A DNA stretch of 40,606 nucleotides from positions 1 through 40,606 of the forward strand of contig PUNB01000062.1 in NCBI GenBank assembly GCA_003552565.1. Direction: 5' to 3'. Below, in pieces: positions 23,183 through 30,438 of this stretch. Position 1 is the stretch's first letter. Every line of letters starts with the position of its first letter. This DNA comes from Lentisphaerota bacterium. Its GTDB lineage: Bacteria > Verrucomicrobiota > Lentisphaeria > Oligosphaerales > PUNB01. A model generated the notes under the pieces. That model saw only the letters and a list, made by a program, of their open reading frames with translations, was not told where the DNA came from and did no database searches. Both the position numbers and the translations under genes were made by a program.

Positions 23183-24097
23183 ATGATCAATCATTTTCGT
23201 TTAAAACTGGTGATCTCACTGTCCGCACTGCTGGTTTCATTGCCGGTTCTCGCCTCCATCGGTATTCGGATAAGTTCCGACCGTAATAAGTATATTCAAT
23301 ACGAACCCATTGAAATCACCTTGACCCTGCGCAACAACACCGGCAATCGGTTGAACTTCGGCGAAAGCGGCGCCGAAGGCCAACAAAGAGGTTCTTTGCT
23401 TTTACATGTCACCGACGGCCGCGGCAACGAAGTGCGACAGATAAATTCCCCTGAGAAAATCATCTCCAATCTAGAGTTGGCGGCCGGGGAATCAAAGCAG
23501 TTCACTTTCCCGCTGAATAATTTTTACCATCTGAGCCGGGATACGACTTACACCATATACGCCCAGGCTGGGCATGACCGGCTCAGCCATGATTACCGAT
23601 CAGACAGCCTGCGGTTTGAAGTGCTTAAAGCGCATCCGATCTGGCAGCAGGATTTCGGCATACCCGCGGAAGACGATGACGAAAAAATCACCACCCGTAC
23701 CGCCAGCATCCGTCGGCTCAGCCATGGAAAAGATCAGGTTTACTGCTTTCAGATCGAAGATGACAAATATGTTTATACTGTCAGGCGCATAGCGGATCAC
23801 ATCCACGGAGCCGATCCACGCGGACTGATAGACGGACAGGGGAAAGTGCATATTTTCCTGCGAATTCAATCGAGAATATTTCTCTACCAAGTTTATGATC
23901 ACACCGGCCGCAGAATACAGGAAGCATTCTATACCTTTGAAAATCAAAGCCGCCCACGAATGACGCGCGATTCCAGAACCGGCAACGTGCATGTGCTGGG
24001 AGGGCGACGGGCGCAAAGAAACGAGGATTACATTCTTCCTGAAGACATGGCAAGCGGAGAAAGGCCGGTGGATGTTCCCGTTGTGGAAATACCTTGA
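23183..24097 (+). CDS. exported protein of unknown function with Ig-like N-terminal domain
   Basis: I do not recognise a named family. The 304-residue protein has a signal peptide (basic start, hydrophobic LVISLSALLVSLPVLAS). Residues about 25-145 look like an immunoglobulin-like beta-sandwich (RISSDRNKYIQYEPIEITLTL, a conserved-looking LRNNTGN, and ESKQFTFPLNNFYHLS), of the kind seen in BsuPI-like and bacterial 'intracellular proteinase inhibitor' domains. The second half (about 165-290) consists of strands with a repeated YxxQIEDD / VHIFLRIQSR / VHVLGGRR pattern, suggesting a small propeller-like set of blades. It follows the heptosyltransferase by 17 bp with GGAA before the ATG, so an envelope role is probable. 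Confidence 0.65.
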   Translation: MINHFRLKLVISLSALLVSLPVLASIGIRISSDRNKYIQYEPIEITLTLRNNTGNRLNFGESGAEGQQRGSLLLHVTDGRGNEVRQINSPEKIISNLELAAGESKQFTFPLNNFYHLSRDTTYTIYAQAGHDRLSHDYRSDSLRFEVLKAHPIWQQDFGIPAEDDDEKITTRTASIRRLSHGKDQVYCFQIEDDKYVYTVRRIADHIHGADPRGLIDGQGKVHIFLRIQSRIFLYQVYDHTGRRIQEAFYTFENQSRPRMTRDSRTGNVHVLGGRRAQRNEDYILPEDMASGERPVDVPVVEIP

Positions 24098-24580
24098 GCA
24101 AGGTTAGCAAGAGCCTATGCGAAAAAATGTTTACGGTCTCTACATGCACGAAAAATAAAACTTGGTCGTGTCCGCCTTCAGGCGGCAGTTGCAGCGAGCT
24201 TCCGCCTTCGCCCGCGGGACTACGGCGTGACATGTCAGAGAGCGGGCGCAAGGCCTATGGAGATTCGGCGGATTCCGGGGGCTGAAGCCTCCGAATAGCT
24301 GCCGCCTGAAGGTGGAACTCCGGCATTTTGACGCGCTCATTAAGGTGAAGTTTCATACAAACCCGGCCGCCGGCGCGAAGCGCCGAACAATCCGGAGCTG
24401 GAAGCTCCAGCCACCATCTTAACCGCCGGCGCGAGGCGCTAGATATCACGAGGGAGCGACTTGATGCGGCATATAAAACCTTGTCTCGCACCTTGTCCCG
24501 TGTTTTTTTGATTTTGGAATCAGGTTCGGGACAAGGTTATATATTCGAAGTCTCACATAAGCCCGGCGGTTCTCAGCCGA
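24098..24580. repeat. repeat mosaic with inverted copy of the right-edge module
   Basis: No gene is seen. A 14-bp inverted pair CCTTCAGGCGGCAG / CTGCCGCCTGAAGG lies at 24175-24188 and 24299-24312. Bases 24359-24446 are a near-identical reverse complement of 39956-40042: two CCGGCGC-type palindromes flank the palindrome TCCGGAGCTGGAAGCTCC. An inverted pair of the 12-bp family (CCTTGTCTCGCACCTTGTCCCG near 24478 against CGGGACAAGG near 24527) and the AGTCTCACATAAGCCCGGCG edge at 24549-24568 follow. Confidence 0.88.
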
Positions 24581-25237
24581 TCAGGCCATGCTCGAATTTT
24601 TACCCTCTGCCACCATTAAAGCGTGGAATTCCTGATAAACGGCCAGGTCGCGCGGCAGGTCGCACTGACAGATAGTCTTGACTTCCTGATACTTCATCCC
24701 GGGATCAACCAGACCGAAGGAGGCAAGGATTCTTTTAGTGTACGCGTCCACCACCATTTCCGTCTTTTTATAAGCGTACAACAGTATGCTGTCAGCGGTC
24801 TCTTCTCCTACTCCCCAGACAGACAAAAGCTGTTCCCGACTCGGTTCATGACCTTGCAGCCGCTGAAAGAAAGAAGAGAATTCCCGCAGTTTGCGGCTTT
24901 TTACATTGTAATAACCGCTGGGTCTGATCAAATCGGACAATTGTTCATGCGGTGCCTCAAATATGGCTGAAGGAGTCAAAAGAGCGCTCTCAGATAATTT
25001 CCGCAAAGCTTTTTCCACGTTGATCCAGGCTGTGTTCTGGGTCAAAATGGCGCCGACGCATATTTCGAACCGTTCCTCTTCGGTTCGCGGAAAATCATAA
25101 CAGCCCGAATGATATCCGGTATAACGCCCCTGGTCCATCATCCTTTTATCAGCCAGTGAAAGCAGCGGCCACCATCCCTGGGGGCCATGCGCTTGCCACA
25201 ATGGCAGGTAAATATCACGATAAACATTTACGCGCAT
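24581..25237 (-). CDS. HhH-GPD DNA glycosylase, endonuclease III-related without Fe-S cluster
   Basis: A 218-residue base-excision repair glycosylase of the Nth/MagIII type. ILTQNTAWINVEKAL (64-78) is the classical start of the fold. The helix-hairpin-helix reads WGVGEETADSILLYA (141-155) and the catalytic Asp is D164 in VVDAYTKRIL. The catalytic Lys of bifunctional endonuclease III (LPGVGRKTA) is Glu146 here, so it should act as a monofunctional glycosylase. The four-Cys [4Fe-4S] loop of Nth is missing; only CQC remains near the C-terminus. This combination resembles 3-methyladenine glycosylase MagIII of Helicobacter. Its ATG lies 8 bp from the ATG of the divergent PHP gene. Confidence 0.86.
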   Translation of the reverse strand: MRVNVYRDIYLPLWQAHGPQGWWPLLSLADKRMMDQGRYTGYHSGCYDFPRTEEERFEICVGAILTQNTAWINVEKALRKLSESALLTPSAIFEAPHEQLSDLIRPSGYYNVKSRKLREFSSFFQRLQGHEPSREQLLSVWGVGEETADSILLYAYKKTEMVVDAYTKRILASFGLVDPGMKYQEVKTICQCDLPRDLAVYQEFHALMVAEGKNSSMA

Positions 25238-25245
25238 TTTCTCGC

Positions 25246-25950
25246 ATGACTCGTTTTGATCTGCATATTCACTCCGCTCTGTCCGCCTGCGGCGAAAACG
25301 TCATGTCACCGGCCAGAATTATTGAAAAGGCCCGCGAGGCCGGATTAAATCTGCTCGCGATTACTGATCATAACGCCTCATCACAAGTGGAAATGTCCTC
25401 GCGCCTAGGAATAAAGATGGGTATTACTGTAATACCGGCCATGGAAGTAACCAGCCGGGAAGAAGCTCATTTGCTGGCATATTTTTCGGAACTTTCTCAA
25501 CTGTCGCAATTTCAGGAACTGATTGACGCGCACCTGCCAAAAATCCCCAATAACCCCCGCGTGTTCGGGTGGCAGCTAATATACGATGAGCGCGAAAACA
25601 TTGTCGAAACCGACGATCAATTGCGTCAAGTAGGCGTAAATCTCGGCATGGATGCTTTAATCGAACACATTCACGAACTTCGTGGGCTGGCTATTCCAGC
25701 CCATGTTTTTCGCCCCCGCTACAGTTTAACCAGCCAGCTGGGATTCATCGACCCTTCTGAAGATTTCGACGGACTGGAAGTCTGCCGCCGGCAATGGCAT
25801 CTTAGACATTTATGCCTGGGAATGAAAGAAGCAGGCTTTCCCCTGATCACCGGTTCAGACAGCCACTTTCTTGAAGACATAGGCCATGATTTTCTTGAGA
25901 TCAATGAAAATGTGACTGACCTACACGAACTGGCAGCCCAAATTTTCTAA
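25246..25950 (+). CDS. PHP domain phosphoesterase
   Basis: A 234-residue metal-dependent phosphoesterase of the PHP family (related to the polymerase III alpha N-terminal domain and histidinol phosphatase). Motifs: DLHIHSALSACG (5-16, His ligands), ITDHN (near 40), an AMEVTS segment with Glu, AIPAHVFRP and the closing TGSDSH. The family's substrates include nucleoside phosphates and 5' nucleic-acid ends. The frame is open back to 25156, but that extension overlaps the divergent glycosylase and lacks family similarity, so the ATG at 25246 is preferred. yggS follows after 17 bp. Only 8 bp separate this start from the glycosylase start, so its promoter must lie within the neighbouring coding region. 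Confidence 0.88.
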   Translation: MTRFDLHIHSALSACGENVMSPARIIEKAREAGLNLLAITDHNASSQVEMSSRLGIKMGITVIPAMEVTSREEAHLLAYFSELSQLSQFQELIDAHLPKIPNNPRVFGWQLIYDERENIVETDDQLRQVGVNLGMDALIEHIHELRGLAIPAHVFRPRYSLTSQLGFIDPSEDFDGLEVCRRQWHLRHLCLGMKEAGFPLITGSDSHFLEDIGHDFLEINENVTDLHELAAQIF

Positions 25951-25967
25951 TGAGAAGGAATTAATTT

Positions 25968-26654
25968 ATGAACACGCGCACCGATGAAATCAAGCAGCGG
26001 GCAGCGACATTATTGAAACACATTGAAGAACTTGCCGCCAATCAACAACATGGAAGCGGCCAGGTGCGGCTGATCGCGGTTACCAAAACACGTCCGGTTG
26101 CAACCATTAAAGCCGCGTACAACGCCGGACTGAAGTGTTTCGGAGAAAACCGAGTACAGGAACTGGCAGAAAAAGCTCCCAGCCTGCCTTCTGATATTGA
26201 ATGGCACATGATCGGCCATTTGCAGCGCAATAAAGTACGGCACGCGGTGCGGCTCTCCGCCTGCATACATTCGGTTGACTCGCTAGAGCTGCTCCATCGG
26301 ATCGACCGCGTGGCGGGAGAGGAAAGCCGACATCCCGCCATTCTTTTACAAATAAACCTGTCAGGAGAAGACACCAAGAGCGGGGCGTCCCCCGAGGAAG
26401 GAACACTTTTGGCAACAGCAGCGTTGAACTGTCGCAATCTGCAGTGTAAAGGCCTGATGACAATGGCTCCCTATCACGCAGGAGAAGAAGAACTGCATGA
26501 TATTTTTGCCGGTTTGCGAAAACTGCGGGACCGAATCGCTTCAGAAACAGACCTGGATCTGCCGGAACTTTCGATGGGAATGTCAAACGACTATGAAGCA
26601 GCCATTGCGGAAGGCGCCACCATGGTGCGCATCGGCAGCGCGCTCTTTGGATAG
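25968..26654 (+). CDS. yggS: pyridoxal phosphate homeostasis protein (YggS/PLPBP family)
   Basis: A 228-residue PLP-binding TIM-barrel protein without known enzymatic activity that controls free PLP and amino-acid balance. Lys40 in LIAVTKTRP is the PLP Schiff-base lysine. Further signatures are FGENRVQEL, WHMIGHLQRNKVR, INLSGEDTKSG, GLMTMAP and the terminal LSMGMSNDYEAAIAEGATMVRIGSALFG. A good AAGGA site precedes the ATG. It is the distal gene of a PHP-yggS pair. The stop codon is directly followed by a repeat half-element (GGGTATACGAAAAGGG). Confidence 0.95.
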   Translation: MNTRTDEIKQRAATLLKHIEELAANQQHGSGQVRLIAVTKTRPVATIKAAYNAGLKCFGENRVQELAEKAPSLPSDIEWHMIGHLQRNKVRHAVRLSACIHSVDSLELLHRIDRVAGEESRHPAILLQINLSGEDTKSGASPEEGTLLATAALNCRNLQCKGLMTMAPYHAGEEELHDIFAGLRKLRDRIASETDLDLPELSMGMSNDYEAAIAEGATMVRIGSALFG

Positions 26655-27341
26655 AGGGTATACGAAAAGGGTTCGAGGCTTGATTTTGTGCTAACCTTGT
26701 CCCGAACCTTGTCACGCACCTTGTCGCATACGCCTCAGGCGGATCGCACACCTTGTCCCAAACTCTGACCCTATCCGTGTTATAATCCGTGGTTCTAAAA
26801 AAACGGCTCTACAGGAAATCCCAAGTGTAATGTGTTAAAGAGATTCGAGTGTACGAGTACGTGTACGAGTACGGGAAGCGCTGCATCGTCATACGGTTTC
26901 GTACTCGTACACCTACTCGTACACGCAAATCTTTCGATTCCTGCCTGCTACCCCGAGGGAGAGACTTATTTAATGGTTTCTGGTGTCAGGTGTCAAGTCC
27001 TGACTAAAAGTTGACACCTTATTAATAGCTAGACCCCATGCGAAAAGGTGTATGCAGTCTCTACACGCACAAGAAAAATAAAACTTTGTCTCGCACCTAG
27101 TCTGGTTTTCTGTCGATTCCTCATTTTTCAGACTAAGTGCGAGACAAGGTGCGAGACTAGATGGGCACAAAATGCCCTGACACCTGAACACTGAAACCTG
27201 AAACCAAGAAGTCTCACATAAGCCCCGCCATCGGCGCGAAGCACGCCGGATACCCCGAGGGAGAAACATCGAACATTGAACACCGAACATTGATCGACGA
27301 ACGAAGAACCGTGTTTCACATAAGCTAATTAGCTGGATAAA
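26655..27341. repeat. 687-bp repeat mosaic between converging genes
   Basis: No gene is seen. Contents: GAGGGTATACGAAAAGGG half-element (26653-26670); three degenerate copies of the CCTTGTC-unit with CGCCTCAGGCGGAT between them (26694-26765); a stem from 26849-26873 and 26900-26924 built from GTGTACGAGTAC; wordy GTCAGGTGTCAAG/CTTGACACC repeats (26985-27020); ACCCCATGCGAAAAGG (27034-27049); a second stem 27084-27104 / 27129-27149 of the 12-bp family; CCTGACACCTGAACACTGAA repeats (27176-27207); an inverted copy of the common module with CCGGATACCCCGAGGGAG (27208-27262); and GAACATTGAACACCGAACAT repeats (27270-27293). Confidence 0.88.
26849..26924. repeat. stem-loop with GTGTACGAGTAC arms
   Basis: Two 25-bp arms (26849-26873 and 26900-26924) are complementary with one mismatch and a 26-nt loop. 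Each arm is itself two copies of GTRTACGAGTAC-type sequence, itself close to palindromic. The same element, with loop and flank (to GAGGGAGAGACTTRTT), recurs at 40320-40398. Shorter versions are at about 235-256 and 39852-39876. Confidence 0.9.
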
Positions 27342-28112
27342 CTATTCCATCGGCTGCACCGGAACCTCCTGCTGCTGCTGGGGCTCGGGCTGCGGTGATT
27401 CCGCTTCAATAATTTCCAGAAAATCATCCTGCAACTCCAGATCGTACTGCAAAAGCTCCATGATTTTTTCATAACGGTCTAGCCCCATACCGACCGCTTC
27501 GGCTTTTTCTTCCAAGGTTTTTTCCGCTTCCTCGATTATACTCTGAACGGCGGCCTCGTCTTCAACCCCGGCTAAATTCTGCTGTAGATTCTGACGCAGC
27601 TGCTGCAGTTCAATAAAAACTTCCGCCGTCTGGTCCAGCTCACCATCCGCCAAATCTTCACCGGTCAATTCCGGTTCGCCTCTGACCAGCAGAAGAAATT
27701 CACGCTGCAGCTCCCGCTCCTGCTCAATCGCCTGCATGATCTGCTCGTGCTCCTGCAATGAAATACCGGCCTCTTCGGCAACTGCTTCCAGCTCTTCCTC
27801 AGCCTTGGCGATTCGTTCCTGAACCACTTGCTGATCCTCAACACCAATCAGTTCTTCCTGCAATTCCTGGTTCAGCTCTTCTGCCTTCTGCTGAACCATG
27901 GCGGCCGCCTCCAGTTTCTCCTGATCGACATCTTCAGGATCCATGGCCGGCGCTTGCGGCATCATTTGCGGCGCCTGCTGGGGTGCTTGCTGCGGAGCCT
28001 GCTGCGGCTGTTGTGCCCTAACACCAAGATTCAAACCGAATGCACAGACAACAAAGCCGCTGATGGCGCCGACAATAATCTTTTCTTTGGATAGATTCAT
28101 AATACTTTTCAT
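27342..28112 (-). CDS. exported protein with duplicated DUF4168-like helical domain
   Basis: A 256-residue secreted protein. Signal peptide 1-33 (cleavage after VRA). A Gln-Ala-Pro linker follows (QQAPQQAPQQAPQMMPQAP, 37-55), then two copies of a 70-residue acidic helical domain (about 75-145 and 165-238). The copies align closely: LIGVEDQQVVQERIAKAEEE with LAGVEDEAAVQSIIEEAEKT, and GISLQEHEQIMQAIE with GMGLDRYEKIMELLQ. The 'Gly-hydrophobic-Leu ... Ile-Met ... LQ' ending resembles the DUF4168 pattern; family membership is inference. The tail is rich in Pro and Gln. It probably works in the periplasm. AGGAAAATCC precedes the ATG. The terminal composition resembles the tail of the OmpH-like protein. 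Confidence 0.7.
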   Translation of the reverse strand: MKSIMNLSKEKIIVGAISGFVVCAFGLNLGVRAQQPQQAPQQAPQQAPQMMPQAPAMDPEDVDQEKLEAAAMVQQKAEELNQELQEELIGVEDQQVVQERIAKAEEELEAVAEEAGISLQEHEQIMQAIEQERELQREFLLLVRGEPELTGEDLADGELDQTAEVFIELQQLRQNLQQNLAGVEDEAAVQSIIEEAEKTLEEKAEAVGMGLDRYEKIMELLQYDLELQDDFLEIIEAESPQPEPQQQQEVPVQPME

Positions 28113-28501
28113 TGGATTTTCCTTTCTTTTATTCTATTCTGGGTACATAAACTTATGTGAGACCTCGCGGTTTCAGTGTTCAGGTGTCATCTCTGAAACC
28201 CGAAACCTGACTCCAAAAACCATTCAGCAAGTCCTAAACTCAGGGTATCCGGCGCATCGCGCCGGCGATCTGGCTTGTCGGCAGAATCATATAGCCAATA
28301 AGCACGCGGGAACTTAGAAACTTACAATAAAAGCAAGTTCCGACAATCAACCTACGAAACTCGCTCAGCCATCCCCTAAAACGTTTTGGGGAAGATGAAA
28401 AAGTGTCACTGATACTGGTCTCAAGGGTGTAGCGACTTCACGGCAATAAATAGATGAATCAACTCATGCCGCGCTGTGGCGCGGCATGAGTTGATTATCT
28501 G
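28113..28501. repeat. intergenic region with module copy and strong hairpin
   Basis: No gene is seen. CCTCGCGGTTTCAGTGTTCAGG microrepeat (28161-28182), a CAGGGTATCCGGCGCATCGCGCCGGCG module copy (28242-28268), a near-palindrome CCCCTAAAACGTTTTGGGG (28374-28392), and the 18-bp-arm hairpin described separately. Confidence 0.8.
28457..28496 (-). terminator. 18-bp perfect hairpin downstream of the betaine methyltransferases
   Basis: Perfect arms AATCAACTCATGCCGCGC (28457-28474) and its complement (28479-28496) with a 4-nt loop, directly after the stop codon of the dimethylglycine methyltransferase on the minus strand. A stem this long is expected to end or stabilise the betaine transcript. No long T-run follows (GATTCATCTATTTATTG), so it may be a Rho-assisted or stabilising hairpin rather than a classical terminator. 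Confidence 0.6.
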
Positions 28502-29338
28502 TCAGGCTTTCTTGAAAAGAAAGATCCCCCAGGTCAAGTAACCTTTATTGCCGCCGTCAACCCAATGACGAAGTCCTTTTTTCATATTGGCTATATATTC
28601 CTCAGAGACCTGCCCCTTAAGCTTTGCCTCATTCTTTTCAAGTTCCGCCAGCACTCGCGAATAGTGAGCCGGCAGCTGCTCGGAATGATCGACAAACCGC
28701 TGTTCCCGCAGACCATGCTTTTCAGCCGCCCGGCGATAAAACTCGACCGATCCCAAAGTGCTGAGCTGAAGCCGGTCAAGAATCGGCTGGAGCATTTCAT
28801 TCGAACAGTCCTCGCGCTTCATAGGGTCCGTGAAAACAAACTCCCCGCCCGGCTTGAGCAGCCGGCCGACTTCTTCAATCACTTTCTCCCTATCGCCACT
28901 GTGCAGAAATGAGTCCTGAGACCAGACAACATCAAAAGCACCGTCTTCACAAGGAACATCTTCAAAACTGGCGTCGATCACCTCGATCAAATGATCCAGC
29001 CCCTGCTCTCGATTCATTTGCCGATCGCGTTCGTTCTCCGTTTCGCTGAGATTAAGCGCCGTCACCCGGCAGCCATAAGTTTTGGCCAGATAACGGGCCG
29101 CGCCTCCGTAGCCGGCGCCTAGGTCGAGCACTCTGGCTTCAGAGTCGAGTCTTTGACAAAGGCCGGCCATTTCTTCGACCGTTCTCCGACTGGCCTCGAA
29201 GATAGATTCATCATCGCTTAAATACTTGCCGATGTGAATATCCTCTCCGCCCCAAATTGTGTAGTAAAAGGTGTCGGCGTCAGTGCTGTTGTAATAGCTT
29301 CTGGCCGTTTCCACCGCTTTATCATATTGCTTTTCCAT
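28502..29338 (-). CDS. sarcosine/dimethylglycine N-methyltransferase (glycine betaine synthesis)
   Basis: SAM-dependent methyltransferase of 278 residues that completes betaine synthesis, methylating sarcosine and dimethylglycine. It matches the SDMT family: YYNSTDADTFYYTIWGGEDI (15-34), IHIGKY (34-39), the SAM-binding LDLGAGYGG (71-79), LNLSETENERDR, and a SQDSFLHSGDR stretch near the substrate pocket. The C-terminal LTWGIFLFKK ending is typical. It follows the glycine/sarcosine methyltransferase gene with a 2-bp gap, so the two form an operon that makes betaine from glycine with three SAM molecules, as in halophiles such as Aphanothece and Halorhodospira. Confidence 0.92.
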   Translation of the reverse strand: MEKQYDKAVETARSYYNSTDADTFYYTIWGGEDIHIGKYLSDDESIFEASRRTVEEMAGLCQRLDSEARVLDLGAGYGGAARYLAKTYGCRVTALNLSETENERDRQMNREQGLDHLIEVIDASFEDVPCEDGAFDVVWSQDSFLHSGDREKVIEEVGRLLKPGGEFVFTDPMKREDCSNEMLQPILDRLQLSTLGSVEFYRRAAEKHGLREQRFVDHSEQLPAHYSRVLAELEKNEAKLKGQVSEEYIANMKKGLRHWVDGGNKGYLTWGIFLFKKA

Positions 29339-29340
29339 AA

Positions 29341-30135
29341 TTATTCTCCTTCGATGTATTTTTTCTCGGCCACATGGATGTAAAAATCCGGTTCTTCCTC
29401 CCGATAGGTTTCCTGAAAATCACCATAGGTGTTGACTCTCTGGAAACCGACTTCACCGAGCAGTCTGACCGTATAATCCTTGCGAATGGGAAACATATTC
29501 AAATGGTAAACCTTATCATCGGGGAAAGAGTAGCGAAAGCGAGCCAGGCCGTCGTCGACATGTTCCGGCTCCACTCTGATGTCGTCACCGCAGTAATAAA
29601 AGGTGTGCTTACTGGAGTATCCCTGATCGAGAATGGCGTCATAATTACGCTGGTCCAGAATCAGAATGCCGTCATGTTTGAGCATGGCGTAATACTCAGC
29701 CAAAGTTTTCCGCCGGTCATTTTCATTAAACAAATGAGTAAAAGAATTGCCGAGGCAGATAATAGCGTCGTACTCGGTGTGAACGTCCCGGTTTAGAAAA
29801 CGCCAGTCTGCCAGCACTGTTCTCAGAATGTGTCCGCGGCGTGAGGCGTTTTCAAACGCCTTGCACAGCATTTGCGCCGAACCGTCGACACTGACGACTT
29901 CAAAGCCCTCTTCCAGTAAACGCACAGAGTGAAAACCGGTGCCGGTGGCGACATCCAGAACGCGCTTGGCTCCGTGTTGACGCAGGGTGTCAATGAAAAA
30001 AGAACCCTCGCTTTTCATGCGTCCGTCCCAGTCAATCAGTTCATCCCATTTATCGACGAAACCTTCGACGTATTCTTCTTTGTAGTGAGTTGTATCTCTT
30101 ACTTCCAGTGGATCATGTCCAAATTGCTGTTCCAT
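29341..30135 (-). CDS. glycine/sarcosine N-methyltransferase (glycine betaine synthesis)
   Basis: SAM-dependent enzyme of 264 residues that methylates glycine and sarcosine, the first two of three steps to glycine betaine. Family marks: THYKEEYVEGFVDKWDELID (16-35), the SAM motif LDVATGTGFHS (60-70), VDGSAQML, CLGNSFTHLF (substrate pocket), LDQRNYDAIL, and an HLNMFPIRKDYT strand. GAAAGGAAATT precedes the ATG. It is first in a two-gene operon with the dimethylglycine methyltransferase, and its promoter region lies in the 303 bp shared with the divergent Do-type protease. Osmotic induction is expected from the pathway but no operator was recognised. Confidence 0.93.
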   Translation of the reverse strand: MEQQFGHDPLEVRDTTHYKEEYVEGFVDKWDELIDWDGRMKSEGSFFIDTLRQHGAKRVLDVATGTGFHSVRLLEEGFEVVSVDGSAQMLCKAFENASRRGHILRTVLADWRFLNRDVHTEYDAIICLGNSFTHLFNENDRRKTLAEYYAMLKHDGILILDQRNYDAILDQGYSSKHTFYYCGDDIRVEPEHVDDGLARFRYSFPDDKVYHLNMFPIRKDYTVRLLGEVGFQRVNTYGDFQETYREEEPDFYIHVAEKKYIEGE

Positions 30136-30438
30136 AATTTCCTTTCTTCGTTTTTTGTGAATACTATCAACCCGCTGAAATCCTTGTCGAATAAAATATT
30201 CGGACTTCGCCGGCCATTTGCAACAGCCGCAACTTTAACTCAGAAGGGGCCAGTACCGGCGAAAGCTGTGTATCGCAGGCAAAAGCTTTTACACTATAAC
30301 CGATTAAAAAGTTTGCAAGAGCAAACTGGCAAAATTGATCGTCAATAAAGATTTTGCAATTGGCTTTCATATAGAGTATAGTAATATCCACAACCATATT
30401 GACCAAGTAAACCGCCTGTTCGCAAGCGTCAAAAACCC
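30136..30438. promoter_or_regulatory. divergent control region between betaine operon and Do protease
   Basis: 303 bp without a gene and, unlike most gaps here, without the dispersed repeat families. It contains a small GTTTGC-AAGA-GCAAAC hairpin (30311-30326) and the candidate promoter 30354-30382 for the protease. The position, between osmoprotectant synthesis and an envelope protease, would allow joint stress control; this is inference. Confidence 0.5.
30354..30382 (+). promoter_or_regulatory. candidate sigma70-type promoter of the Do protease
   Basis: TTGCAA (30354-30359) and TATAGT (30377-30382) are exactly 17 bp apart, 57 bp before the protease ATG. Both boxes are one or two bases from consensus. 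Confidence 0.5.
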
